Shown here one piece after another: positions 1 to 7,558 of a stretch of DNA of 27,481 nt. Under the pieces are notes generated by a model. That model did no database searches and was not told the origin of the DNA. It was given only the letters and a program-made list of their open reading frames with translations. Positions within the stretch are counted from its first letter, which is position 1. Each line of letters starts with the position of its first letter. Origin of the DNA: CAZTAK01 sp964611585 (GTDB lineage: Bacteria; Pseudomonadota; Alphaproteobacteria; SHVP01); NCBI GenBank assembly GCA_964611585.1, contig CAZTAK010000040.1, positions 1 through 27,481 on the forward strand, read 5' to 3'. The translations under genes and the position numbers were made by a program.

Positions 1-1150
1 GCGGCGGCACACCCGCGCTTGCCAACCACCGCCCCCGGGGCCACGCCCCGGTGATGCGGCCGCTGCTGGAAGCGGGCGCAATCGTGCTGGGCAAAACCAA
101 CCTGCACGAACTCGCCTTCGGAACCACCACCACCAACGGCGCGTTCGGCCCGACGCGCAACCCTTACGACCCGTCGCGGGTGCCGGGCGGATCGAGCGGC
201 GGAACCGGGGCGGCCGTCGGCGCCCGGCTCGCGCCCGCGGGGCTCGGGTCCGACACCGGCGGATCGGTGCGCATTCCGGCGGCGTTGTGCGGAGTTCTCG
301 GCTACCGCCCGACCACGGGGCGCTATCCTTCGGGCGGCATCGTCCCGATCGCTCACACCCGCGACACCGCCGGCCCGATGGCGCGGGCGATGGAATACAT
401 CGTCATGCTGGACGGCTTGATGGCGGGCGGGTCACCGAGTTGGCGCCGGCCGGCCTGAAGGGCGTCAGGATCGGCGTGCCACGCCAGTACTTCTGCGACG
501 AATACCAGGCGGATGTCGCCGCGGTGGTCGCCGGGGCGCTGGCGCGATTCGCCGGATACGGCATCGAACTGGTGGAAGCCGACATTCCCGATATTCAGGC
601 CGCGCATGAAGCCGCCAACTTCCCGGTCCTGCTCTACGAGGCGCTGCCCGACCTCGACGGTTATCTCGAAGGATCCGGGCTCGACGCGCGCGCGGTTATC
701 GCCCAGCTCGGCAGCCAGAACGTGCGGGAAATTCTCGAACCGTTGCTGGGCAAGGGTGCAATTCCAGAATCGGTCTATCGACTGGCGCTGGAAAAACACC
801 GGCCGCGGCTGCAAGCGATCTATCGCGATTATTTTTCCGAGAACGGCCTTGCCGCCGCAATCTACCCGACGACGCCGATCGTCGCCGAGCCTATCGACCC
901 CGACCAGCACGGGTTCGCAAACGGCGTTACCGCGCCCGCGTTCCAGAAGTTCGACCGCAACGTAAGCCCGTCGAGCAGTGCCGGGATCCCGAGCCTCAGT
1001 CTGCCCGCCGGGCTGACGGGTGACGGCCTGCCGGTGGGCGTGACGCTCGACGGGCCCGAGGGGACGGACGATTTTCTGCTGGCGATCGGGTTGGCGCTGG
1101 AAGCGCGCGAACCGGCGCTGCCCGCGCCCCCCATGACGGTTCCGACCTAA
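1..1150 (+). pseudogene. Amidase, indoleacetamide hydrolase-like; 5'-truncated by window edge and frameshifted
   Basis: This is an amidase-signature enzyme, which hydrolyses carboxamides such as indole-3-acetamide with a Lys/cis-Ser/Ser triad. The window opens inside the gene (frame beginning at base 3), so the catalytic Lys region is missing. Seen: the cis-Ser motif GGSSGG (about 186-203) and the nucleophile motif GSDTGGSVRIPA (about 247-282), followed by GYRPTTGRYP and HTRDTAGPMA, an arrangement typical of indoleacetamide hydrolases. The frame that carries these motifs stops at 456-458. The homologous protein resumes one frame back at about base 431 (VTELAPAGLKGVRIGVP) and runs to TAA at 1150. 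The break lies in a G-rich run (425-431) and is explained by one missing base. Either the gene is decayed or the consensus has an indel; the rest of the C-terminal half is intact. It is convergent with the lipoprotein gene, with only 7 bp between. Confidence 0.8.
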
Positions 1151-1157
1151 TCCGATT

Positions 1158-1757
1158 TCACGCGGCGGCGGCACGGCCGCAAGACTTGATCCAGTTCCAG
1201 GCCCGGGCGATGCCGGTGAAATCGAGGACGCCGGTATCGATCCGGACGCCGGCTCTGCCGCGGGCGTCGGCCGCAGAGGCGACGGAATAGAACCCGGCGC
1301 GCCCTTCCCAGCGAATTGCCGTCAAGAGATCGATGCGTTCGTAGATGCGCCCGTCGACTTCGAGTTGCGTCTCGCGCACGAAGGCCGCACCGCCGTAAAG
1401 CCGCGCCGTTGCGCCCGCGCCGTCCACGCCCGCACGCATAAAGACGCCGCCGCCATTGCCCAGCACGACCCCGAGCGCGGCGATCGGTTCCGGGCTGAGG
1501 CGGCCGCTTCCGGCCTTGACGGCATAGCAGACCAGGCGGTCCGGCGTGCCGATTTCCCACACCGTCCAGCCGTCGAATGAAGCGAACAGGGTCTGGGTGC
1601 CGCCCGACGCGAGCACGCGCGATTCGCCGACATGATAGCCGCCCGCGGCCTGGGTGATGACATCGGCGACGGTCGTGCACCCGGCCAACGCCAGCGCGGC
1701 AGCGGTGCCGGCAAGGATGAGCCGAAGGCGAGGAATGCGGGAGTGCCTGGTGGCCAT
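1158..1757 (-). CDS. Predicted outer-membrane or periplasmic lipoprotein of unknown function
   Basis: A protein of 199 aa whose family I do not recognise. The N-terminus has several arginines, a hydrophobic stretch (about residues 12-24) and a lipobox ALAGC with Cys27, so it should be exported and lipidated. Residue +2 is Thr, which does not signal inner-membrane retention, so outer-membrane placement is likely. The mature part is rich in Gly, Ala and Val with no recognisable catalytic motif. The start at 1757 is chosen because it gives a normal-length signal peptide. A GTG at 1799 in the same frame would add 14 residues, and neither start has a strong Shine-Dalgarno site. The gene stands alone: the amidase converges on it and msrB lies upstream on the same strand, more than 200 bp away with a repeat element between. 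Confidence 0.7.
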   Translation of the reverse strand: MATRHSRIPRLRLILAGTAAALALAGCTTVADVITQAAGGYHVGESRVLASGGTQTLFASFDGWTVWEIGTPDRLVCYAVKAGSGRLSPEPIAALGVVLGNGGGVFMRAGVDGAGATARLYGGAAFVRETQLEVDGRIYERIDLLTAIRWEGRAGFYSVASAADARGRAGVRIDTGVLDFTGIARAWNWIKSCGRAAAA

Positions 1758-1830
1758 GGCGGCGATACTAGCGGGAATCAGAACCCGAGTTCGCCGCACA
1801 ATCGGGAGAGAGGCAAGGCGCCCGCCTAAA

Positions 1831-1964
1831 CCGCCAGAGCGGTTCCGTCTTGATCGCGACCACTCTGGATTTTCCCCTCACGGCAGTGGACCCAACGGTT
1901 CTCGCCTGCGCGGGCGGCGGGCCGCTTCGCGGCCATGGGCGATCCCAGACGATCTCGTAGCGCC
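1831..1964 (+). repeat. Dispersed palindromic repeat R1, degenerate copy downstream of msrB
   Basis: This copy resembles the repeat at 2431-2577 in the same orientation. Shared blocks include AGAGCGGTTCCG at 1836, TTGATCG, the stretch CTCACGGCAGTGGACC, CGCCTGCGCGG and a right end GTAGCGCC. The first 30 bases form an imperfect hairpin (AGAGCGGTTCC against GACCACTCT). The copy ends about 10 bp beyond the msrB stop codon. It is more diverged than the upstream copy and has lost the clean CTAG boundaries. Confidence 0.7.
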
Positions 1965-1973
1965 AGGCGGCGG

Positions 1974-2369
1974 TCAATTGTCCTCGTCGAGAACCAGGGA
2001 TACCGAGTTGATGCAATAGCGAAGCCCCGTCGGGGCCGGTCCGTCGTCGAAAACGTGACCGAGATGCGAACCGCAACGCGCACACAGCACCTCGTTCCGG
2101 GTCACTCCATGACTGCGGTCGGTTTCGATGCGCACCGTTTGCGTTTCGGCGGGCTCGGTGAAACTGGGCCAGCCGGTGCCAGAATCGAACTTGGTTTCCG
2201 ACCGGAACAGGGCGCCGCCGCAACCGGCGCATTTGTAGCTTCCCGGCATTTTGGTATCGCAATAGGCACCGGCGAAGGCGGGATCGGTGCCGTGGTTGCG
2301 CAAGATTTCGTACTGCTCGGGCGAAAGCGCCGCGCGCCATTCGTCGTCGGTTTTTTCGATCTTTTCCAT
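1974..2369 (-). CDS. msrB: Peptide-methionine (R)-S-oxide reductase MsrB
   Basis: It reduces methionine-R-sulfoxide in proteins back to methionine, drawing electrons from thioredoxin, in the cytoplasm. It is 131 aa, normal for a stand-alone MsrB. Seen: zinc-binding Cys pairs CAGC (47, 50) and CARC (96, 99), the substrate motif GTGWPSF (64-70) and the catalytic Cys119 in RYCINS. The start at 2369 is preceded by GGGAGG with good spacing; an in-frame extension upstream to 2522 would be translated repeat sequence and is rejected. The gene is monocistronic and lies between two copies of repeat R1, which suggests that its flanks have been hit repeatedly by small mobile elements. Confidence 0.95.
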   Translation of the reverse strand: MEKIEKTDDEWRAALSPEQYEILRNHGTDPAFAGAYCDTKMPGSYKCAGCGGALFRSETKFDSGTGWPSFTEPAETQTVRIETDRSHGVTRNEVLCARCGSHLGHVFDDGPAPTGLRYCINSVSLVLDEDN

Positions 2370-2430
2370 CGCCGTCCCCTCCCGGTCCGCGGCCCGGCCG
2401 CGGCGTTCTGGTCTCGGATGCCGGCCTGTT

Positions 2431-2577
2431 CTAGAGCGGTTCCGTTTTGATCGGAACCACTCTTTTTTCTCGCTCACGGCAGTGGACCTAAGGGTCCACG
2501 CCTGCGCGGACGCGCCGGTCAAGCAGCGGGTCGCCCTGCGGCCAGGAGCGATTCCAGATGGACTGGAATCGCCCTAG
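2431..2577 (+). repeat. Palindromic MITE-like repeat R1, complete copy upstream of msrB
   Basis: This 147-bp element is bounded on both sides by CTAG. Its ends are inverted: CTAGAGCGGTTCC at the left against CTAGGGCGATTCC read from the right (11 of 13 identical). Internal hairpins are visible at each end. On the left AGAGCGGTTCC pairs with GGAACCACTCT, with one mismatch; on the right GCGATTCCAG pairs perfectly with CTGGAATCGC around a 5-nt loop. It has no coding capacity. Size, terminal inverted repeats and palindromic ends fit a miniature inverted-repeat element moved by a transposase encoded elsewhere. Confidence 0.75.
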
Positions 2578-2637
2578 CGCCATCGCCGTCGCGGTGGAAA
2601 CGCGGGCCGTCCGGGTCTTGCGCCGCCGTCGCGGCGG

Positions 2638-3699
2638 TCAGGCCGCTAGCGGGCGACCGTGCCAGGCGTTCTCCAACAACGTACGCACCCCCTCGGCAGT
2701 GACCGGCGCCGGATTGGCGTATTCCTGCTCCGCCACCGTTGCCGCCACGGAATCGAGCGCCGCGGCGGGAAGCCCGAGTTCCTGGAGGGATTTGGGCGCC
2801 CCCAGCGTGCCGATCAGTTCGTAAAGCCCTTGCGGCGCTGATGCCGCTCCCAGCGCCTCCGCGATTCGCGTCATCGCCTGTGGCGCAGCAGCGTGGTTGT
2901 AAGCGGCCGTATGCGGCAGCACTACGGTATGGGTCGAGGCGTGCGGCAGATTGAAGGCGCCGCCCAGCACATGGCAGATTATGTGGTGGAGCCCCATCGA
3001 GGTCGCCGCCAGCGCCGCGCCCGCGAGCCACGATCCGAACAGGGCACGCTCGCGCGCATCGACCGAAAACGGTTCCGCCATCACCGCCGGCAAGCCGCCG
3101 GCCAAGGCGCGGACGCTTTCGGACGCCATCAGGCTGGTCATCGGATTGGCGTCGGCCGCATACATCGCCTCGACCGCATGGGCTATCGCGTTGATCCCGC
3201 TGACAGCGGAAACCCCGGGCGGCAGCGACTTAGTCAGTTCGGGATCGTAGATCACCACCCGAGGCAGCACTTTGTGGTCGCGGGCGGTGTGCTTGACGCC
3301 GTCTTCCGTGAGACCCCAGACGGGTGTCATTTCCGAGCCCGAATAGGTAGTGGGAATCGCCACCTGCGGCAGGTTGAGCTCACGGGCGACGATCTTGCCG
3401 AGGCCGATGGTGGCGCCGCCGCCGACACACAACGTGGCGTCCGCATCCAGACGATGGACCTCGTCGACGCAGGCCTGCGCGATCTCGATCGGGACATGGC
3501 TTTCGGCGCCGGCAAAATGGCCGACAACGGCGTTGTGCAGCGCCGCCGCCGCCTTGGCGGGCGCGGACTGGCCGGCGCTCGAAATCAGGCACAGCCGGTG
3601 CACGCCGAGCTTGGCGGTTTCCTTCGACAGCCACCGGATCGCGCCGCGCCCGAAGGCAATCCGCTGCGGATAGGTATCGTGAACGAAGTATTCGGTCAT
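2638..3699 (-). CDS. Iron-containing alcohol dehydrogenase, maleylacetate reductase-like
   Basis: Family III (Fe-type) alcohol dehydrogenase fold, 353 aa, the usual length of maleylacetate reductases. These reduce maleylacetate to 3-oxoadipate with NAD(P)H in aromatic degradation. Seen: the nucleotide-binding motif GGGATIGLGK (93-102), the diagnostic stretch PTTYSGSEMTPVWGLTE (116-132), GINAIAHAVEA (168-178) and the HHIICH segment (238-243). The Asn in GIN, where classical Fe-ADHs have a metal-binding Asp, is typical of the reductase subgroup. The start at 3699 has GGGGAGG at good spacing. It is divergent from the VOC-fold gene with 299 bp between, which may hold a shared regulatory region. 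No ring-cleavage dioxygenase for hydroxyquinol or chlorocatechol is visible in the window, so the natural substrate is uncertain. Confidence 0.85.
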   Translation of the reverse strand: MTEYFVHDTYPQRIAFGRGAIRWLSKETAKLGVHRLCLISSAGQSAPAKAAAALHNAVVGHFAGAESHVPIEIAQACVDEVHRLDADATLCVGGGATIGLGKIVARELNLPQVAIPTTYSGSEMTPVWGLTEDGVKHTARDHKVLPRVVIYDPELTKSLPPGVSAVSGINAIAHAVEAMYAADANPMTSLMASESVRALAGGLPAVMAEPFSVDARERALFGSWLAGAALAATSMGLHHIICHVLGGAFNLPHASTHTVVLPHTAAYNHAAAPQAMTRIAEALGAASAPQGLYELIGTLGAPKSLQELGLPAAALDSVAATVAEQEYANPAPVTAEGVRTLLENAWHGRPLAA

Positions 3700-3998
3700 C
3701 CGGCCTCCCCAAAAAACCTGCGCCTCATGAAATCGCCGGTCCCCAACCGGCGGATCCCGCGCACCGCCGCGCAGCAGACTATACCCCCAAGCGCTTAACG
3801 GACACCAAAGTGCCGCCCCCACATGCCTGTGCCTGCAATTCCCGCGCCGGAAGTGAGGATATACGCCGCGTCCGCAAAGGCGGCTTCCGCGCCGATCAAG
3901 AGAATATTACTGGCGCCGGGTCCCATGGCGGGGGCATTTTCGATCCCGTCCGCCGCCGCACAATGCCGCAACCCGCGGTTTCGCAGGAGAGTCCCGCC

Positions 3999-4658
3999 AT
4001 GCCGACCACCGATACCGGCAAGATCACCGCCATTAACCACCTCGCCTTCATCACCGCCGACATGGTGACGACGATCCGCTTTTATCGCGACCTGCTGGGA
4101 ATGGAACTTTCGGCCGGCATCGGCCACGACGGCTACCGGCATTATTTCTTCGGATTCGGAAGCAATTCAGTCGCGTTTTTCGAGTACGAGGGCGCGGTGC
4201 CGATGGTGAAAAAGTTTCACGGCGCGAAAACGACCGAGCCGCTCGGCTTCGACCACGTGTCCTTCACGGTCGAGTCAAAAGAAGATCTGTTCCACCTTCG
4301 CGACAAGCTGGAGGCCGCGGGCATCGAGGTGACGGGCGCGGTCGATCACGGCACGATCTGGTCGATCTATTTTTTCGACCCCAACAACATCCCCCTCGAG
4401 GTGAGCTGGAACTGCGTCGAGATTTTGAAGACGCCGGCAATGGACGAAGTGGCGCCACTCGACATCGTCGCCGAAGGCGCCGCCCCGCAGCCCGGCCATT
4501 GGCCCGAGGTGACAACGCACACCGCGCCCGAAGACATGCGCGCCTGGCCCGGCAACGGCTACACGATGCGCGAAACTTTTCTAGAAGCTGGAATCAGCAG
4601 ACTGAAAGAGCCGCTGCCGGAGCCGATCGAACGCCCGCAAAGGGACGCCGCGGAATAA
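3999..4658 (+). CDS. VOC-superfamily protein (glyoxalase/extradiol dioxygenase fold)
   Basis: A 219-aa protein with a vicinal-oxygen-chelate domain over about residues 8-140, plus a C-terminal tail of about 75 residues rich in Pro and Glu. VOC enzymes bind a divalent metal and act as glyoxalases, ring-cleavage dioxygenases or isomerases. Candidate metal ligands are His14 (INHLAF), Glu62 (FFEYEG), His86 (GFDHVSF) and Glu134 (IPLEVSW), so an active metal site is plausible. The start at 3999 follows AGGAGA with 8-nt spacing; an upstream ATG at 3963 lies before that site and is less likely. It is divergent from the maleylacetate reductase-like gene, so a joint role in aromatic or keto-acid metabolism is possible. 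The exact reaction is unknown. Confidence 0.8.
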   Translation: MPTTDTGKITAINHLAFITADMVTTIRFYRDLLGMELSAGIGHDGYRHYFFGFGSNSVAFFEYEGAVPMVKKFHGAKTTEPLGFDHVSFTVESKEDLFHLRDKLEAAGIEVTGAVDHGTIWSIYFFDPNNIPLEVSWNCVEILKTPAMDEVAPLDIVAEGAAPQPGHWPEVTTHTAPEDMRAWPGNGYTMRETFLEAGISRLKEPLPEPIERPQRDAAE

Positions 4659-4807
4659 CGGTCCCGCGTTGCGCGAGGACTGGGAACGCGGCCGGCGCGA
4701 GCTCGGCGCAATTTCACGCGACTACCACGCTCCCGAACAGCATCCAAAGTTCGATGGTCATGTGAAACTTCCCCCGCAATCAATCGTCGTCAACGTACCG
4801 CGTCCAG

Positions 4808-5491
4808 CTATTCCTCCAGGAATCGGCTCTCGCCTTTGGCCCATCCGAGATACAGCAATTCTCCGGACGGGAGCCGCGTCGAACCCGGTATACCCGGTTC
4901 GGCACGAATTCCGAAGAGGCCGGCGAATTCCGCGAAATCGTCGAACCAGACCGACTCCTGCGAGAATGAATGCACCAACATTGCCGCAGACTCGGTGCCA
5001 AAGCGGTTCATTTCAATCGCGGCTGATGCCGTCCTGTGCAAAAGCTGATACCGAATAGTGCCGGGGATGTCCGGCTCAAGCCCAAGCAACTCAAGCAGAT
5101 ATTCAAGACGTTTCTTTTTGCCCGCTGAGGGATTGGAATACCAGTCTTCGAGGGTCGGGCCGAATGGCTCGTTCACTTTGCCCTCGACCGCAACCGAGAC
5201 AACCGCGCTGCCTGCGCGAACCAGGGCAAACACATCGTTTTGGCTCTCGCGCTGCCCGCCCGGCAACGCCACCTTCCACTCCGGAAACGCGACAAGGAGT
5301 TCAAGGTCTGATGGCGGAGCCCCTGTTGCCTGAGACAGTAGCTCGGCGATTTCGCTCGGAAGGCCGTTTGCCGCCTCCCAGCAGGCAGCCAGCGACTTCG
5401 CCGAATAGCCAGTGCGCCACTGTTTGTCCGGATCGGCGAGAAACCTCTTCCAGTCTGCTGGGCCGCGCGATGGAACAAAGAGGCGATTCAT
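4808..5491 (-). CDS. Conserved protein of DUF6946 type, possible nuclease-like fold
   Basis: A 227-aa cytoplasmic protein with no signal peptide or membrane segment. The opening FVPSRGPADWKRFLADP and the WRTGYSAKSLAACWEAA segment match my memory of a conserved family (DUF6946), whose function is not established. An Asp in NDVFAL (about 86) and a Glu-x-Lys in VAVEGKVNE (about 103-105) sit on neighbouring predicted strands. This is the D...ExK spacing seen in PD-(D/E)xK nucleases, so a nuclease-like fold is an inference, not a finding. The gene follows gloB on the same strand after 41 bp and may be cotranscribed. The Shine-Dalgarno site is weak. Its codon use is a little less G+C-rich than its neighbours, so recent acquisition is possible. 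Confidence 0.65.
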   Translation of the reverse strand: MNRLFVPSRGPADWKRFLADPDKQWRTGYSAKSLAACWEAANGLPSEIAELLSQATGAPPSDLELLVAFPEWKVALPGGQRESQNDVFALVRAGSAVVSVAVEGKVNEPFGPTLEDWYSNPSAGKKKRLEYLLELLGLEPDIPGTIRYQLLHRTASAAIEMNRFGTESAAMLVHSFSQESVWFDDFAEFAGLFGIRAEPGIPGSTRLPSGELLYLGWAKGESRFLEE

Positions 5492-5532
5492 CGTGTTTCA
5501 GACGTCAGCAAGCGTCCCGCCCGCGATCTCCG

Positions 5533-6324
5533 CTACCAGCCGTTCCGAAGTTCGCGCAGTTTCACGAATACGGTCTCGGCGTCGAGGTTGGCGGGGAGAT
5601 CCGGGAAGGCTTCGCGCAGGCGCGCCATCACGCTTTCCGAGTGAAGCCGCAGGAAGGTGTTGATTTCCTTTTCGAGTCCGAGCGTCGAGACCAGCGGGTC
5701 GTCCGGGTTTTGCGACTCGACCTGGCGCAACAGTTCCTGCGCGCGCGCGTTGTCGGGCTCGCGGTCCAGCGTAAAACCCAGATTGCTGACGATGTATTCG
5801 TGACCCGGATAGACCAGCGTGTCGTCGGGCAGTTTCGCGATCTGCCCGGTAAAGGTCGTATAGAGTTCGACCGGATGGCCGCCGCCGTGGCAATTTCCGG
5901 CGCCCGCATTGAACAACGTATCGCCGCAGAACAGCGCCGGCTGATCGGTATGCGACAACAGGCAGACGTGGCTCATGGTGTGGCCGGGCGTGTCGAGCGT
6001 TTCGAGTTCGACGGTGGTGCCGATGCGGACCACATCGCCTGCCGAAAGCCCGATGTCGATGCCCTTGATGCGCTGCCCGGCGCCTGCGTGCGCCAGCAGT
6101 TTGGCGCCGGTGGCCTCGATCATCGCGTCGTTGCCGCCGGTGTGGTCGCCGTGTTCGTGAGTGTTGAGAATCTGCGTGATCGTCCAGTCGTGTTCCTTCG
6201 CGCGGCCCAGGCACTTTTCATAATCGAGAGGATCGATCGCCAGCGCCTCGCCGGTCTCGGTACAGGCGATCAGATAATTGAAATTGCGATAGTCGTTGCC
6301 GGTCCAGATTTGTTCGACGATCAC
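5533..6324 (-). CDS. gloB: Hydroxyacylglutathione hydrolase (glyoxalase II), MBL fold
   Basis: It hydrolyses S-D-lactoylglutathione to D-lactate and glutathione, the second step of methylglyoxal detoxification, in the cytoplasm. It is 263 aa, normal for the family. The metallo-beta-lactamase motifs are complete: THEHGDHTGG (His56, His58, Asp60, His61), DTPGHT (His115), CGDTLF (Asp135) and VYPGHEY (His175). The start is the GTG at 6324, with GGAG just upstream. The frame stays open far upstream, but that part translates repeat sequence and the assembly gap, so it is not part of the protein. The DUF6946-type gene follows 41 bp downstream. Confidence 0.93.
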   Translation of the reverse strand: MIVEQIWTGNDYRNFNYLIACTETGEALAIDPLDYEKCLGRAKEHDWTITQILNTHEHGDHTGGNDAMIEATGAKLLAHAGAGQRIKGIDIGLSAGDVVRIGTTVELETLDTPGHTMSHVCLLSHTDQPALFCGDTLFNAGAGNCHGGGHPVELYTTFTGQIAKLPDDTLVYPGHEYIVSNLGFTLDREPDNARAQELLRQVESQNPDDPLVSTLGLEKEINTFLRLHSESVMARLREAFPDLPANLDAETVFVKLRELRNGW

Positions 6325-6463
6325 CTGACTCTCCAGAAGTAGGGCGGATGGCTCGAAGTTGGGCGGACGGCCCGAAGCTGGGCCGACGAAAGGGAACCAT
6401 AACGCGCCGGGCGGGCGCAGGGAACCGCCCGCTTGCAACCCAGTTCCGGCATTCGCCAGCGAG

Positions 6464-6622
6464 GGAACTGGCGCTGGCGATGGAACTGGCGCCGGCGANN
6501 NNNNNNNNNNNNNNNNNNNNNNNNNNNNNNNNNNNNNNNNNNNNNNNNNNNNNNNNNNNNNNNNNNNNNNNNNNNNNNNNNNNNNNNNNNNNNNNNNNGG
6601 CGATGGAACTGGCGCCGGCGAC
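6464..6622 (+). repeat. 18-bp tandem repeat (minisatellite) interrupted by the assembly gap
   Basis: The unit is GGAACTGGCGCYGGCGAT. Two units lie left of the gap (from 6464) and at least one lies right of it (from 6605), in the same phase of sequence. The gap between them is a fixed-length run of Ns, so the real number of units is unknown. The unit length is a multiple of three, which keeps frames open through it. Confidence 0.85.
6499..6598. other. Assembly gap of 100 Ns
   Basis: Exactly 100 unknown bases join two contigs inside a tandem repeat. The length is most likely a placeholder. Linkage across it rests on scaffolding, so the left part (amidase to gloB) and the right part need not be at this exact distance. 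Confidence 0.98.
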
Positions 6623-6732
6623 GGTATTGGGAGCGAACGCCGAAGAGAAACGAACCTCATCAAACCGTTGGATCGGTGGCGCGCGCCGGCATTGAGGCGT
6701 CGATCAGGGACCGAAACATCAGGGTCGCACCC

Positions 6733-6839
6733 CTAGCGCAAATCCCGAGCTGGCGGAATCGCCGGCGACGACGATTTGCGCTCTATGTCAAAGGGATAGA
6801 GCTTTCGGCGTGAGCGCATGCGAACGGGATAAGCTCTAA
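6733..6839 (+). repeat. Dispersed 107-bp palindromic element R2, copy 1
   Basis: It matches 21650-21756 on the other strand over the full 107 bp, with about 8 mismatches by hand count. It holds two hairpins: GCGCAAATC with GATTTGCGC in the left half, and TAGAGCTTTC with an imperfect partner before AAGCTCTA in the right half. It begins with CTAG and ends with CTAA, both of the form YTAR. The stop codon of the leftward SDR gene (TAG at 6836-6838) lies within its right end. Confidence 0.88.
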
Positions 6840-7558
6840 TCCATGCGAAGCCCGCCATTGATGGGCAGGACGATGCCGGTCATTTGCGCCGCCGCCTCGG
6901 AGGCAAGGAACATGACCGCCGCCGCCACCTCGTCCGGTCGTGTGAGCCGCCCGAGCGGCGTCAAAGCGACCAGTTCCGCAATCCGGTTTTTGGGGTGAGC
7001 GTCCAGCATCGGCGTATCGACCGGACCGGGCGTAACGCAATTGACGGTAATGCGGCGCGGGCTGAGTTCCTTCGCGATCGCCCGCGTCAGCCCCTCGATA
7101 CCGGCCTTGGAGGCCGAATACGAGGGCCCGGTAACGCCGCCTCCCGAGCGCCCGGCCTGCGATCCGAGCGTAACGATCCGCCCGCCGTCGCGAACCCAGG
7201 GAAGCGCCGCCTGAATGCACAGGAACGTGCCGCGCAAATTCACCGCCTGAATGCGGTCCCAAAGTTCCAGCGAGGTCTCCGCCGCGGTCTTGTTTTCGAC
7301 AATGCCCGAGGTAATCACCAGCACGTCGAGCACCGGGTGCGAGTCCCGCGCCGCCGCGAAGGCGCGCGCGACCGAATCGGGATCGGCCAGGTCGATCTCG
7401 TAGGCGACGCCGGTTTCCTGTGCGAAAGCTTCAAGGCCCGGACCGGGCAGGTCCATGCCGACGAGGGTATCGCCGGCGCGCCCAAAGGCCCGCACGCAGG
7501 CCGCGCCGATACCGCCGGTGGCGCCGATCACGCACACGGTCCGCTTTGTGTCCGCCAT
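6836..7558 (-). CDS. Short-chain dehydrogenase/reductase (SDR)
   Basis: A classical SDR of 240 aa, using NAD(P)H to interconvert hydroxy and keto groups. Seen: the Rossmann motif GATGGIG (12-18), Asn107 in AVNLRG, Ser133, and YSASK with Tyr147 and Lys151. An acidic residue after the second strand (GMDLPG, Asp36) suggests a preference for NAD(H). Its ATG directly follows the TAG of the hydratase-like gene with no bases between, so the two are translationally coupled and likely act on successive intermediates. The stop codon is built from the end of repeat R2, so the original C-terminus may have differed by a few residues. The substrate is unknown. Confidence 0.9.
   Translation of the reverse strand: MADTKRTVCVIGATGGIGAACVRAFGRAGDTLVGMDLPGPGLEAFAQETGVAYEIDLADPDSVARAFAAARDSHPVLDVLVITSGIVENKTAAETSLELWDRIQAVNLRGTFLCIQAALPWVRDGGRIVTLGSQAGRSGGGVTGPSYSASKAGIEGLTRAIAKELSPRRITVNCVTPGPVDTPMLDAHPKNRIAELVALTPLGRLTRPDEVAAAVMFLASEAAAQMTGIVLPINGGLRMD

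Larger units (their letters stand above)
6325..6732. other. Intergenic region without a gene; low-complexity repeats and assembly gap
   Basis: No credible gene is seen between gloB and the repeat at 6733. The part next to gloB has a short imperfect duplication (CGAAGTTGGGCGGACGGCC against CGAAGCTGGGCCGACG at about 6355-6385). After it come the 18-bp minisatellite and the N gap. Frames crossing this region only translate the repeat as Gly-Asp-Gly-Thr-Gly-Ala or Pro-Ala-Pro-Val-Pro-Ser and carry no independent evidence of coding. Confidence 0.6.

Noticed and set aside
6464..6622. CRISPR-like array
   Set aside because: The 18-bp units are directly adjacent with no spacers, and no cas genes are present.
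6348..6736. Coding frames running through the tandem repeat and the N gap
   Set aside because: They consist of translated repeat (Gly-Asp-Gly-Thr-Gly-Ala or Pro-Ala-Pro-Val-Pro-Ser) and unknown bases, without start signals.
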